Numbered from the stretch's first letter, positions 37,209 to 46,181 are shown. The stretch: DNA of 64,000 nucleotides from Massilibacillus massiliensis (GCF_900086705.1 NZ_LT575483.1:1195533-1259532), one strand, 5' to 3'. Translations and numbers: made by a program. Notes: generated by a model not told the origin, from the sequence alone.

Positions 37209-37883
37209 ATGAATAACAATGATATGGATTTATTAAAAAAGTCTTTCACCTTTTGGGATCATCTCAATGATACGGAAAAAGACGTAATATTACAGCATAT
37301 TACGCCAGCAAATTACAAACGCGGCACCCAAATTCATCAAAACGGCAGCAGCTGTGTTGGTGTTTTGATCATTAAAACCGGTGGGTTAAGAGTTTACATA
37401 TTATCAGAAGACGGACGAGATATCACCCTTTATCGTCACAATGCAGGTGATGTTTGCATTCTTACCGCTTCTTGTGTTTTAAAAAATATAAATTTTGCCG
37501 TACATATTGATGCCGAAACAGATACAGAAGTGCTCTTATTAAACGCAGCTCTATTTGATCAGCTGTATCGTAACAACATCTACATAGAAAATTTTGCATA
37601 CAAGACCGCAATGGATCGTTTTTCCGACGTAATGTGGGCAATGGAACAAATTTTATTTATGAGTTTTGACAAACGGCTGGCCATCTTCCTATTGAACGAA
37701 GCCAATCGAACCGGACTAGATCGTATCCACCTCAGTCATGAACAAATTGCCAAATATATCAGCAGTGCACGTGAAGTAGTTTCACGCATGCTAAAATACT
37801 TCGCCACAGAAGGTATCGTCAAACTTTCTCGCGGCGAAGTAACACTATTAGATAAACCTAAATTAGAAAAACTATTAATCTAG
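37209..37883 (+). CDS. Crp/Fnr-family transcriptional regulator
   Basis: 224 residues from the ATG at 37209 (AGGAG at 37196-37200, 8 bp spacing; an earlier GTG overlaps that RBS). Cyclic-nucleotide-binding-type beta barrel (about 10-130) and a C-terminal winged helix with LSHEQIAKYISSAREVVSRM (residues near 175-194). The effector-domain segment RDITLYRHNAGDVCILTASC holds two cysteines and is typical of redox-linked members of this family beside thioredoxin genes. Sits between a TrxB-like gene and convergent trxA; palindromes of Crp/Fnr type precede both. Confidence 0.9.
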   Translation: MNNNDMDLLKKSFTFWDHLNDTEKDVILQHITPANYKRGTQIHQNGSSCVGVLIIKTGGLRVYILSEDGRDITLYRHNAGDVCILTASCVLKNINFAVHIDAETDTEVLLLNAALFDQLYRNNIYIENFAYKTAMDRFSDVMWAMEQILFMSFDKRLAIFLLNEANRTGLDRIHLSHEQIAKYISSAREVVSRMLKYFATEGIVKLSRGEVTLLDKPKLEKLLI

Positions 37884-38186
37884 CATTTCTAAAATATCTT
37901 GTTTGGATTTAACACCAACTGCTGTTGCGGCAGTTTTACCATCTTTGATTACAACAAGTGTTGGTATACTCATCACATTAAACTGAGATGCAAGCTGTGG
38001 CTGTTCATCCACATTGATCTTTCCTATTTTTACTTTGCCTTCCGCTTCCTCAGCGATTTCATCTACGACTGGCGATAACATCCTGCAAGGACCGCACCAA
38101 CCTGCCCAAAAGTCAATTAATACCGGTTTATCTGATTTTAATACTTCCGTCTCAAAATTATCTTTCGTAATTGTTAATACACTCAT
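37875..38186 (-). CDS. trxA: thioredoxin
   Basis: 103 residues, the canonical length. WAGWCGPC holds the active-site CGPC near residue 31, and the cis-Pro is in MSIPTLVVIKDGK near residue 75. General dithiol reductant. It overlaps the 3' end of the convergent Crp/Fnr gene by 9 bp. A perfect TGTGA-N5-TCACA box is 69 bp upstream, linking it to that regulator. Confidence 0.97.
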   Translation of the reverse strand: MSVLTITKDNFETEVLKSDKPVLIDFWAGWCGPCRMLSPVVDEIAEEAEGKVKIGKINVDEQPQLASQFNVMSIPTLVVIKDGKTAATAVGVKSKQDILEMLD

Positions 38187-38254
38187 CTTCCAAAACTCCT
38201 TTACACTATAAAATAATTCTCTCTCTTCATTATATCCAAATTTCTAATTTTTTC

Positions 38255-38269
38255 TGTGATTGAATCACA
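38255..38269. promoter_or_regulatory. perfect Crp/Fnr box upstream of trxA
   Basis: TGTGATT-G-AATCACA, a perfect 15-bp palindrome of the Crp/Fnr class (TGTGA-N5-TCACA), 69 bp before the trxA start codon. The only Crp/Fnr gene in the window is immediately adjacent. Confidence 0.8.
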
Positions 38270-38336
38270 TTTTTATAACCATTTTTTTAAATAGCAATGC
38301 GAACACACATGCATCAACATATAGTATACACTTCAA

Positions 38337-38373
38337 AAAAGAACTGTGCTAAATTTAGTCCAGTTCTTTTCTC
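38337..38373. terminator. orphan terminator-like hairpin
   Basis: AAAAGAACTG and CAGTTCTTTT form a perfect 10-bp stem followed by CTC. It stands in a 443-bp gene-free region between divergent genes, with no coding gene ending here, so it could terminate a small RNA on either strand. Confidence 0.5.
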
Positions 38374-38381
38374 ATTTTCAG

Positions 38382-38450
38382 TGAAATTCATCACTTATAA
38401 ACTAGTACAAAGATAGGTTGCTTCTCACCAGCCCGCTTCCTAGCTGTCCT
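38382..38450 (+). repeat. family A repeat, internally deleted copy
   Basis: Keeps the left end (CACTTATAAACTAGTACAAA, AGATAGGTTGC) and a right end resembling CCCGCTTCCTAGCTGTCC, but jumps from TTGC directly to TTCTCACCAGCC, losing about 110 bp of the interior. A decayed copy of the elements at 9575, 28092 and 40432. Confidence 0.7.
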
Positions 38451-38629
38451 CGATTACTAAAATGTTAAATGATATCAAATTGGCATGAAAAGATGCTTTA
38501 TGGATATTATATTTTTTGGTAATTTAAGCGTACAATGAAAATAAATAAAGATTCATAATATTCAATTTTTACATGCGAAGCATAAAGCACTCATACACTA
38601 TACAAAGCATAAAATTGGAGGTATGTACT

Positions 38630-39055
38630 ATGTTTGATCTAAGAAATATTTTAACCGTTGGACAAAATGCAATGATTCGTCAAATCGTCCAAAGCTCGGA
38701 TACTGCCAGCAATTACTCGAAAGAGTTAAATGAACTTCTGGCAACACCTGCTTGTGTCGGAATGGCAATCAAAGCATCCGTTGAAACAATCGATCAATAT
38801 CTGCCCGACGGTTTTATCAGCATCGGCTATTCAACAGAATTTACCCATACTGCCACAACAAGCCTTGGCATGACAATCACGGTAAAAGCCATCATTATTG
38901 AAATCGATGACCATGAGGTTGTTTTAGAAATACAAGCTTGGGATGAACAAGGTGATGTTGGGCATGGTCTTCATAAAAGAGCTGTTGTAAATCATGATGC
39001 TTTAATGAAAAAAGCAAGACAACGCACACGTTTTTTAACCAATAGAAAACTTTAA
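38630..39055 (+). CDS. hotdog-fold FlK-like protein lacking the catalytic Glu
   Basis: 141 residues from the ATG at 38630, with GGAGGT 9 bp upstream. Paralogous to the protein at 15724: ATPACVGM, the FTHTATTSLG His segment and GHGLHKRAVV align by eye, but the position of the FlK catalytic Glu (LME in the paralog) is Ile here. It may bind an acyl-CoA or act with a different substrate. It is the first gene of a cluster with a gamma-like and a beta subunit of a Na+-translocating decarboxylase, 10 bp before the former. Confidence 0.75.
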   Translation: MFDLRNILTVGQNAMIRQIVQSSDTASNYSKELNELLATPACVGMAIKASVETIDQYLPDGFISIGYSTEFTHTATTSLGMTITVKAIIIEIDDHEVVLEIQAWDEQGDVGHGLHKRAVVNHDALMKKARQRTRFLTNRKL

Positions 39056-39065
39056 ACAGGAGGTT

Positions 39066-39221
39066 ATGAAAATGGGATTAACAGACAGTGTGGAAGGCGC
39101 AGTTTTACTAAGTATCATTGACTTTTTTTTAAGTTTTATCTTTATCGCCGGTATCGGTGTGATTTTATACTTATTTCCATTGCTTAATAAATTAGGTGAA
39201 GTTAAGGAAGAGAAATTTTAA
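39066..39221 (+). CDS. small single-membrane-helix protein, OadG-like (decarboxylase gamma/delta subunit)
   Basis: 51 residues, too short for most gene finders. CAGGAGG lies just before the ATG at 39066 (ATG at 39072 is an alternative). One hydrophobic helix (about residues 13-39) with a short charged cytoplasmic tail ending KEEKF. Size, topology and position directly before a decarboxylase beta subunit fit the OadG/MmdD group that anchors the complex. Much shorter than classic OadG (about 80 residues). Confidence 0.65.
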   Translation: MKMGLTDSVEGAVLLSIIDFFLSFIFIAGIGVILYLFPLLNKLGEVKEEKF

Positions 39222-39285
39222 TTATTTCAATTTATTCTTTATGCATTTAGATGCAATGTGATGAAAACTTAATGGGGGAATTTCT

Positions 39286-40413
39286 ATGTACGAACAATTC
39301 ACGACACTCATGAACGGCTTAATGCTGCAGACAGGTTTAACACAACTTTGGTGGGGTAATATTGTGATGATTCTCGTTGGCGGCGGTTTACTCTATCTTG
39401 CAATCGCCAAAAAGTACGAGCCTTTTTTATTGATCGGAATTGGGCTGGCATGCATTATCGCGAATGTACCAGGCTCTGATCTTACCAAACCCGGCGGCCT
39501 ATTTCATTATGCATACCAAGGTGTAGAGCTACTCATCATTCCACCACTTATTTTTTTAGGCATCGGCGCAATGACAGATTTTGGCCCTATGATCGCCAAT
39601 CCTAGTCTAGTGATTTTGGGTGCCGCCGCGCATCTTGGCATATTCGTTGCCTTGATTGGTGCGAAACTTTTAGGCTTTACGTTAGCCGAAGCAAGTGCAA
39701 TTGGTATCATTGGAGGTGCCGATGGTCCGATGGCCATTTATGTGACGATGAAACTCGCCCCACATTTGCTGCCGCAAATTTCAGTCGCCGCTTATTCTTA
39801 TATGGCACTTATGCCGCTCATTCAGCCACCGATTATGCGTTTACTCACAACTAAAGAAGAAAAAAATATCATCATGGAACAACCTAGATATGTATCCAGG
39901 CTTGAAAAAATCATGTTTCCAATTGTAATTGCAATTATCGTTAATCTTTTTTTACCGCCAGTAGCTCCACTGATCACAATGCTGATGCTTGGTAATTTGC
40001 TAAAAGAATGTTTACTCGTTGACCGTTTAGCTGAAACGGCTGCCAATACTTTACTTAATATCGTAACACTGATTCTAACCGTAGCAATCGGTTCCACAAT
40101 GAATGCTGATATGTTTTTAAATTATAAAACACTCCTCATCATCGTTCTAGGCTTGATTGCCTTTGTATTTGGTACAGCATCCGGGATTATCGGCGCAAAG
40201 CTCATGAATAAAATCAGCGGCGGCAAAATCAATCCGCTCATCGGCTCTGCTGGTATTGCGTCTGTCCCTATCGCAGCACGAGTATCACACGTGGTTGGAT
40301 TGCAGGAAAATAAATATAATTTTTTAATCATGCACGCAATGGGACCAAACTTGGCCGGCGTTTTCGGCACAGCGATCTCGGGTGGCATCATGCTTGCACT
40401 ATTAGGATTTTGA
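39286..40413 (+). CDS. sodium ion-translocating decarboxylase subunit beta (OadB/MmdB/GcdB family)
   Basis: 375 residues, full family length, about 9-11 membrane segments. The ion-pathway hallmarks are seen: GIGAMTDFGPMIANP near residue 90, GIIGGADGPMAIYV near residue 145 (carrying the essential Asp), and a late GTAISGGIM. It couples decarboxylation of biotin-bound CO2 to Na+ export. The carboxyltransferase (alpha) and biotin carrier are not in this cluster, so the acid used (oxaloacetate, methylmalonyl-CoA, glutaconyl-CoA or malonate) cannot be named. Confidence 0.92.
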   Translation: MYEQFTTLMNGLMLQTGLTQLWWGNIVMILVGGGLLYLAIAKKYEPFLLIGIGLACIIANVPGSDLTKPGGLFHYAYQGVELLIIPPLIFLGIGAMTDFGPMIANPSLVILGAAAHLGIFVALIGAKLLGFTLAEASAIGIIGGADGPMAIYVTMKLAPHLLPQISVAAYSYMALMPLIQPPIMRLLTTKEEKNIIMEQPRYVSRLEKIMFPIVIAIIVNLFLPPVAPLITMLMLGNLLKECLLVDRLAETAANTLLNIVTLILTVAIGSTMNADMFLNYKTLLIIVLGLIAFVFGTASGIIGAKLMNKISGGKINPLIGSAGIASVPIAARVSHVVGLQENKYNFLIMHAMGPNLAGVFGTAISGGIMLALLGF

Positions 40414-40431
40414 CAAATCATATATTTAGGT

Positions 40432-40630
40432 TGATAACTTAGAAAAAACCGAAATTCGTTCCACTTATAAACTAGTACGAAGATAGGTTGCCGGTTGGTG
40501 AGAAGTACTCAGATGCTAGGCGCAGCAAGGGGTTGTAAAGGAGTCGTACTTCTGTACGTCGACGAGCAGCACCTTGCTGTAACAACGCAGATGAGTGCTT
40601 ATCGCCGACCCGCAACCTATCTGTCCATAG
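40432..40630 (+). repeat. dispersed structured repeat, family A (copy 3)
   Basis: Best-paired copy: AGATAGGTTGC at the left is exactly complementary to GCAACCTATCT at the right; inner arms CAGCAAGG and CCTTGCTG also pair, and GTCGTAC with GTACGTCGAC near the centre. It fills the gap between the decarboxylase gene and rnj. Confidence 0.78.
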
Positions 40631-40644
40631 TTTGTCTACACGCT

Positions 40645-40680
40645 GAAAGGAGTGTCGCATTAAATGCGACACTCCTTTGT
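40645..40680. terminator. hairpin after rnj, type C
   Basis: AAGGAGTGTCGCAT-TAA-ATGCGACACTCCTT, a perfect 14-bp stem ending 4 bp from the rnj stop codon. The apical GCAT-TAA-ATGC core resembles the C hairpins attached to repeat B at 9503 and 55588. Confidence 0.75.
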
Positions 40681-40683
40681 ATT

Positions 40684-42345
40684 TCATACTTCCATAATAA
40701 TTGGTAAAATCATTGGTCTGCGGCCTGTCTTTTCACCTAGATGTCTACCTAAGGCTTCACGAATGACGGTTTTAATCCCAGCCCAATCACGCATATTTTT
40801 TTGTTCAATCTTTTCTAAAGCAAGCGCAACAATGTCTCTCGACTCATGCATCAGCACTTCAGCATCACGAACATATACAAAACCTCGGGATACAATGTCT
40901 GGTCCGGCTACAATTGCCCCTGTTGCACTATCTACTGTAAGTACGACGATTACAACGCCTTCCTGGGATAACTGTTTGCGGTCACGAATGACAATATTAC
41001 CGACATCGCCAACACCCAATCCATCCACATAGACATTACCCGCTTTGACTTTACGCGTAGAAACACCACTATTGGCGGTGAATTCAAATACATCCCCATT
41101 TTCACCAATAAAAATATTTTCTTTCGGAATACCTAACTCTTGCGCCATTCTTGATTGATGGCTCAGCATCCGAAACTCTCCATGCACAGGAATAAAGAAT
41201 TTAGGTCTGACTAAATTAAGCATCAATTTTAATTCTTCCTGGCTGGCATGTCCAGAAACATGGATACCAGAGATTTTTTCATAAATCACATTTGCCCCAA
41301 GCATCAAAAGCTTATTAATCGTTTTTGATACAGAAGCCTCGTTGCCTGGAATAGGATTTGCTGCAATTAAAATTGTATCCGTTGGCACTACCGAAATATT
41401 TCTATGATTATTATTCGCCATTCTGCTTAGTCCAGCCATCGGTTCCCCTTGACTGCCCGTAGTCAAAATCAAAATTTGCGAATCTTGATATTTTCTCAGT
41501 TCTTCCGGATCAATGATAACCCCTTCATCAATATCTAAGTATCCGATTTCTTGCGCAATTGCAATTACATTTGACATACTCCTGCCAAACACAGCTACTT
41601 TGCGTTTATGTCGACAAGCGGAATAAATCGCTTGCTGTAAACGGGACACGTTAGATGAGAAAGTAGCCATAATCACTCTGCCTGAAGCATTTTTAATTTC
41701 TTCATCAATCGCCTTCGCTACGTCCTTTTCTGATCCTGTATACCCTGGACGTTCTGCATTTGTACTATCAGAAAGCAACAAAAGTACGCCTTTATCGCCC
41801 AGTTCCGAAAATTTATGAATATCCAGCTTCTTTCCATCTACCGGGGTTTGATCCATCTTGAAATCCCCTGTATGAATGACCGTTCCAATTGGCGTCTTAA
41901 AATAAATGCCGCAAGCATCCGGTATGGAATGACTGCCTTGGATAAAGCCCACTTGAAAAACACCAGCTTTGATTTCATCACCGGCTTGTACTGTAACTAA
42001 ATTATAACCCGATACATTATTTTCCTTGAGCCGGCATTCGACTAAAGCCAGCGCTAACCGCGTTCCATAGACCGGAACGTTGAATTCTCTAAGTAAGTAA
42101 GATAATGCGCCAATATGATCTTCATGACCATGTGTCAAAACAACCGCACGAATTTTATCACGATTTTCTGCTAGGTAGGACATATCAGGAATAACCAAAT
42201 CAATCCCGAACATTTCATCTTCTGGGAACGCCAACCCCGCATCGAGGATTACAATATCGTCACCATATTGAAATACCGTCATATTTTTACCTATTTCCCC
42301 TAACCCGCCTAGCGGAATAACAAGTAATTTATTTTTTTGTAACAA
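40684..42345 (-). CDS. rnj: ribonuclease J
   Basis: 553 residues from TTG at 42345; the ATG 15 bp further upstream is part of the GGAGG ribosome binding site. Metallo-beta-lactamase/beta-CASP nuclease: THGHEDHIGAL (HxHxDH) near residue 70, HTGDFKMDQTP near 160, SDSTNAERPGYTGSE near 190, and the C-terminal RNase J domain with HVSGHASQEELKLML near 365. A 5'-to-3' exo- and endoribonuclease central to RNA decay in Firmicutes. Monocistronic. Confidence 0.95.
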   Translation of the reverse strand: MLQKNKLLVIPLGGLGEIGKNMTVFQYGDDIVILDAGLAFPEDEMFGIDLVIPDMSYLAENRDKIRAVVLTHGHEDHIGALSYLLREFNVPVYGTRLALALVECRLKENNVSGYNLVTVQAGDEIKAGVFQVGFIQGSHSIPDACGIYFKTPIGTVIHTGDFKMDQTPVDGKKLDIHKFSELGDKGVLLLLSDSTNAERPGYTGSEKDVAKAIDEEIKNASGRVIMATFSSNVSRLQQAIYSACRHKRKVAVFGRSMSNVIAIAQEIGYLDIDEGVIIDPEELRKYQDSQILILTTGSQGEPMAGLSRMANNNHRNISVVPTDTILIAANPIPGNEASVSKTINKLLMLGANVIYEKISGIHVSGHASQEELKLMLNLVRPKFFIPVHGEFRMLSHQSRMAQELGIPKENIFIGENGDVFEFTANSGVSTRKVKAGNVYVDGLGVGDVGNIVIRDRKQLSQEGVVIVVLTVDSATGAIVAGPDIVSRGFVYVRDAEVLMHESRDIVALALEKIEQKNMRDWAGIKTVIREALGRHLGEKTGRRPMILPIIMEV

Positions 42346-42540
42346 AAAAAAGACCTCCATTTATTGATTTAATTTTTTCCGCGCATAATCATTGTTTATA
42401 TTCTATCACATCTGCCGCTTAAAATACAAATTTACAAAAAAAATTTTTAATTATCTACAATTTCTAGGATGATCAATCAAATCAGTCGGTCAAGAAAATA
42501 AGAGATTTTTGACGATTATTTTATCATCAGGTACGTATGC

Positions 42541-42588
42541 AAAAAAAATGATCGTCTGCACTTTATTATGACAGACGATCATTTTTTT
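42541..42588. terminator. bidirectional terminator after cstA
   Basis: AAAAAAAATGATCGTCTG pairs with CAGACGATCATTTTTTT; the right edge overlaps the cstA stop codon by 2 bp. Confidence 0.85.
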
Positions 42589-44269
42589 ATGCCGCAATAT
42601 TTTTAGATTTTGAATCAAATAATTTTCTAAAACAACTTGCTGCCACCATAAAGCCCAGTGACATGAGCGCAACTGCGACAACAAGCTGCAACCCATCAAT
42701 CAGCCAAACAAAACCCCCTGTATAAAAAACCTTTTGCCATATGCCAAACACGGATTGGGCCAATGCGGTAAATGTAACGACAAGCATCATGCACATTGGC
42801 GCATAAAGCGTCCACCCGGTCCGCCCCGTAGTTTTAAGAAACACCGAAAGTGCAATCAAGACCAATGCACAAAGCAACTGATTTGCTGAACCGAATAACG
42901 GCCAAACATTCATATACCCTCCAAGACATAAAAGATAGCCAAAAAATAACGTCATCACGGTAGCAAAATATTTATTCGTTAAAATACGTTGTAACGGTGA
43001 CATCGTCATTGGATCTGTGCTCTCTCCCATAAAAAACTCTTGGAAGGACATGCGGCCAATCCGTGCAACTGAATCTAAGGAAGTTAAGGCCAATGCCGAC
43101 ACACACATCGTCATCACGCACGTCGCAATATCCTCTGGCATACCGAGTAAAGAAAGAAATCCTGCAACAGAAGATGAAAAAATTTCAAAGGGTGTTCCCT
43201 GTGGCATTTTTCCGTCATAAGCCGCTGCACCGACAACAACCAAAGCAATGACCGCGAGTAAAGATTCTAGCATCATCGCCCCATAGCCAATCATCAACAT
43301 ATCACGTTCATTCGAAACCGTTTTTGAAGAAGTCCCCGCTGAAACCAAGCTGTGAAATCCTGAGACCGCACCGCAGGCGATCGTAATAAACAACGCGGGA
43401 AATAACATTTTCCCATTTACATTAAATCCGACAAATGCAGGTAAATTCATCGTCGGATTTGCGACAATAACGCCAAGTACAGCACCGGCAATCATTCCAA
43501 TTAAAAGGAAAGAACTCAGATAATCTCGTGGCTGCATCAATAACCACATTGGCATAACGGAAGCAAGAAATAAATAGATGAATATCACATAAGTCCAAGT
43601 CGTTTTTCCAAAATACAGTGGATATGCAATTCCGCCGGCCAACATTGCAAATAATAAAAGAATCCCAACCACAGCTTCCATTTTTTGCGACGGCTGATAG
43701 CGTTTTATAAATAAACCAAACAAAATTGCAACTACAATATAAAGCATCGAGATAGACGCCGCTGCCGCATTAGGCGTGTTTAACATTCCCTGTTTATTGA
43801 ATCCGTTAAACGTGTTCGCTACGATATCAGAAAATGCAGCTATAACCAGTAATGTAAATAACCAAGCAAATAATAAAAATAATTTCTTTCCGGTTTTTCC
43901 AATATACTTTTCAATGATGATCCCAATAGACTTTCCTTCGTTCTTTACTGAAGCATACAATGCACCAAAATCCTGTACAGCTCCAAAGAAAATCCCGCCA
44001 ATCAAAACCCATAACAGTACCGGCAGCCAACCAAACATCGCCGCAATGATCGGTCCCGTTACTGGGCCGGCACCAGCAATCGAAGAAAATTGATGGGCAA
44101 ATACAACAAACTTAGGTGTGGGAATATAATCTTCTCCATCCTCATGTGTATAAGCCGGTGTTTTTGCCTTTGGATCAATTCCCCATTTTTTCGATAACCA
44201 CCTTCCATAAAAAATGTAAGCGCTCGTCAATATGACAATGGCGATTGCGACTAAGGTTAAACCATTCAT
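42587..44269 (-). CDS. cstA: CstA family carbon-starvation/pyruvate or peptide transporter
   Basis: 560 residues, about 16 membrane segments. N-terminal CstA domain with FAHQFSSIAGAGPVTGPI near residue 55 and the second domain with FHSLVSAGTSSKTVSNERDM near residue 315. Members import pyruvate (BtsT/CstA) or peptides. GAGGGG is placed 6 bp before the ATG. Its roughly 290-nt leader contains a T-box with a terminator, so expression should respond to an uncharged tRNA, which argues for a role in amino-acid or peptide uptake here. Confidence 0.93.
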   Translation of the reverse strand: MNGLTLVAIAIVILTSAYIFYGRWLSKKWGIDPKAKTPAYTHEDGEDYIPTPKFVVFAHQFSSIAGAGPVTGPIIAAMFGWLPVLLWVLIGGIFFGAVQDFGALYASVKNEGKSIGIIIEKYIGKTGKKLFLLFAWLFTLLVIAAFSDIVANTFNGFNKQGMLNTPNAAAASISMLYIVVAILFGLFIKRYQPSQKMEAVVGILLLFAMLAGGIAYPLYFGKTTWTYVIFIYLFLASVMPMWLLMQPRDYLSSFLLIGMIAGAVLGVIVANPTMNLPAFVGFNVNGKMLFPALFITIACGAVSGFHSLVSAGTSSKTVSNERDMLMIGYGAMMLESLLAVIALVVVGAAAYDGKMPQGTPFEIFSSSVAGFLSLLGMPEDIATCVMTMCVSALALTSLDSVARIGRMSFQEFFMGESTDPMTMSPLQRILTNKYFATVMTLFFGYLLCLGGYMNVWPLFGSANQLLCALVLIALSVFLKTTGRTGWTLYAPMCMMLVVTFTALAQSVFGIWQKVFYTGGFVWLIDGLQLVVAVALMSLGFMVAASCFRKLFDSKSKNIAA

Positions 44270-44296
44270 TTTACAACCCCTCTCTTCAAATTACAT

Positions 44297-44560
44297 ATAA
44301 AAATCCTTCGCCTCCGACAACATTGTTATCGGAGACGAAGGATCTATAAACCTCCGCGTACCACTCCATTTGTTACTTTCGCAACCACTCTGCCGTATCT
44401 TATGCATCAAAAGGCTAAAATACGCTCTCCTCTAACGGCGAGATACCGGTCACACTTACTCTACATCGTATTTCAGCTGACTGCTCACAGGGGATAAAGT
44501 TAAAAATTTTCTATCGTCTTACACCGCCCGACGACTCTCTGTAAGAAACACTTTTTAAGT
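44297..44560 (-). promoter_or_regulatory. T-box leader (tRNA-sensing riboswitch) of cstA with terminator
   Basis: On the minus strand: stem I start AGAGAGTCGTCGGGCGGTGT with a TCGTC/GACGA stem, then GTGTGACCGG and CCGTTA (conserved pieces after stem I), then the T-box bulge sequence GAGTGGTACGCGG (44366-44354; one base off the usual GGTACCGCG), then a terminator ATCCTTCGTCTCCGA/TCGGAGGCGAAGGAT followed by TTTTTAT. The specifier codon is not certain: UAC after CTGAAA is one candidate. Confidence 0.85.
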
Positions 44561-44801
44561 TCTTGTTCCTGCTCACTGCATTTACATGTTTACACATTTA
44601 CAAATCGTGTTGCAAATAAATATATCACCCACAGAGAAAACTGTCAAGAAAATTATTACATTTATTTTACCTAAACAATTCCATTCTTAAGATTTTGTAT
44701 ACTCCTGTACATCAATAAACAGCAGATCGACGCAATGAGTCAACTGCCTGCTGATTAGCCGCTTGCAAACAGCGGTCTTTGTTTAACGCAAATCCTCTGC
44801 T

Positions 44802-44839
44802 TGGAACAAAAAGCTTACAGAAGTAAACTTTTTGTTCCA
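44802..44839. promoter_or_regulatory. inverted repeat, possible activator site upstream of ald
   Basis: TGGAACAAAAAG and CTTTTTGTTCCA, perfect 12-bp arms around a partly symmetric centre (CTTACAGAAGTAAA). Located about 65 bp upstream of the -24/-12 promoter element. It may be the binding site of the TyrR-like activator encoded 3 kb away; alternatively a hairpin terminator of an unseen transcript. Confidence 0.45.
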
Positions 44840-44901
44840 CTTTTTGGTTAATTATATTTCCAGTAAAAAAACGTTCTCCTGAAATGACTGGACTGACTGG
44901 T

Positions 44902-44917
44902 TGGCATATAAAATGCA
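44902..44917 (+). promoter_or_regulatory. sigma-54 (-24/-12) promoter of ald
   Basis: TGGCATATAAAATGCA keeps the GG and GC dinucleotides at exactly the spacing of the RpoN consensus TGGCAC-N5-TTGCW. It ends 51 bp before the ald start codon. A GAFTGA-containing sigma-54 activator is encoded nearby. Confidence 0.7.
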
Positions 44918-44968
44918 TATATAGATTAGCAGCTAGATTTTATTAATATATTCATTGGAGGGGTCATA

Positions 44969-46084
44969 ATGATTATTGGGGTTGCAAAGGAAATTAAAAA
45001 CAACGAATTTCGGGTAGGATTAACACCTGCAGGCAGTGAGGCACTGTGTAAAGCCGGTCACACTGTATTAATTGAAAAAGGTGCTGGTAACGGCAGTGGA
45101 TTTAGTGATAGCAGCTACGAACAAACGGGCGCAAAAATCATCAGTGATAAAAAAGCTTTGTTCGATCAATCCGAAATGATCATTAAAGTAAAAGAACCAA
45201 TCGAACCGGAATATGATTTATTCCATGAAGGACAAATTCTATTTACGTATTTACATCTTGCTCCAGAACCTGAACTTACACAAGCACTTTTAAAACATAA
45301 AGTCGTCGGCATCGCTTATGAAACAATTGTAGGCAGAAATAATACGCTGCCATTATTATCACCAATGAGTGAAGTAGCCGGACGTATGGCAGTGCAAATC
45401 GGTGCACAATTTTTAGAAAAACAATGTGGTGGAAAAGGTATTTTATTAAGCGGTGTATCAGGGGTTCCTTCCGGGCAAGTTGTTATTATAGGCGGCGGTA
45501 ACGTTGGTACAAATGCTGCTAAAATTGCTGTAGGCATGGGTGCTCGTGTAACAGTTATCGATATGTCCGGAGATAGATTGCGCTATCTTGATGATATTTT
45601 CGGCAGCCGCATTGTCACTGTCATGTCCAATAGTTACAACATTGCTAGCTGGGTGAAAAAAGCAGACTTATTGATTGGCTCCGTATTGGTTCCTGGTGCA
45701 AAAACACCAAAATTAGTAAGCGAAGAAATGATTAAAACAATGGAACCTGGCTCCGTTGTTGTGGATGTTGCAATCGATCAAGGCGGTTCTATTGTAACTT
45801 GCGACCATTGTACAACACATGATAATCCAACCTTTGTAAAACATGATGTCGTACATTATTCTGTTGCCAATATGCCTGGTGCAGTCCCTCATACTTCTAC
45901 TTTAGCGCTTACAAATGCTACTTTACCTTACGCGTTAAGAATCGCAAACAAGGGGTATCGTCAAGCATGCTTAGACGATCCTGGTCTGGCTAAAGGACTC
46001 AATACATTAAACGGCAACGTAACTTTTAAAGGTGTAGCCGATGCTTTAAATTTACCTTATGTTGATGCAAATAAACTTTTATAA
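44969..46084 (+). CDS. ald: alanine dehydrogenase
   Basis: 371 residues, canonical length. It converts L-alanine to pyruvate and ammonia with NAD+. Substrate-binding Arg/Lys in [13 protein letters not shown] (Arg15) and MIIKVKEP near residue 75; His in [10 protein letters not shown] near residue 96; nucleotide motif [18 protein letters not shown] near residue 172; catalytic Asp in VDVAIDQGG near residue 270. TGGAGGGG precedes the ATG. The -24/-12 promoter indicates control by a sigma-54 activator, most likely the TyrR-like protein at 47848. Confidence 0.97.
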   Translation: MIIGVAKEIKNNEFRVGLTPAGSEALCKAGHTVLIEKGAGNGSGFSDSSYEQTGAKIISDKKALFDQSEMIIKVKEPIEPEYDLFHEGQILFTYLHLAPEPELTQALLKHKVVGIAYETIVGRNNTLPLLSPMSEVAGRMAVQIGAQFLEKQCGGKGILLSGVSGVPSGQVVIIGGGNVGTNAAKIAVGMGARVTVIDMSGDRLRYLDDIFGSRIVTVMSNSYNIASWVKKADLLIGSVLVPGAKTPKLVSEEMIKTMEPGSVVVDVAIDQGGSIVTCDHCTTHDNPTFVKHDVVHYSVANMPGAVPHTSTLALTNATLPYALRIANKGYRQACLDDPGLAKGLNTLNGNVTFKGVADALNLPYVDANKLL

Positions 46085-46181
46085 ACAACCATAAAATACA
46101 CTTTTGCATCATATAATAATAATATAAAATAAAAACTGGTTTTCCATACGATCCTAAAGTAAACCAAATGCTACTTAAGAT

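Noticed and set aside
38480..38497. Possible sigma-54 promoter (TGGCATGAAAAGATGC) before the FlK-like gene
   Set aside because: Spacing between GG and GC is one base too long for a -24/-12 element.
40472..40707. Overlapping 70-codon frames on both strands in repeat A copy 3
   Set aside because: Frames arise from the palindromic repeat; no RBS and no conservation between copies.
44712..44918. 68-codon frame upstream of ald on the minus strand
   Set aside because: Overlaps the ald promoter and the inverted repeat, no RBS, no protein-like pattern.
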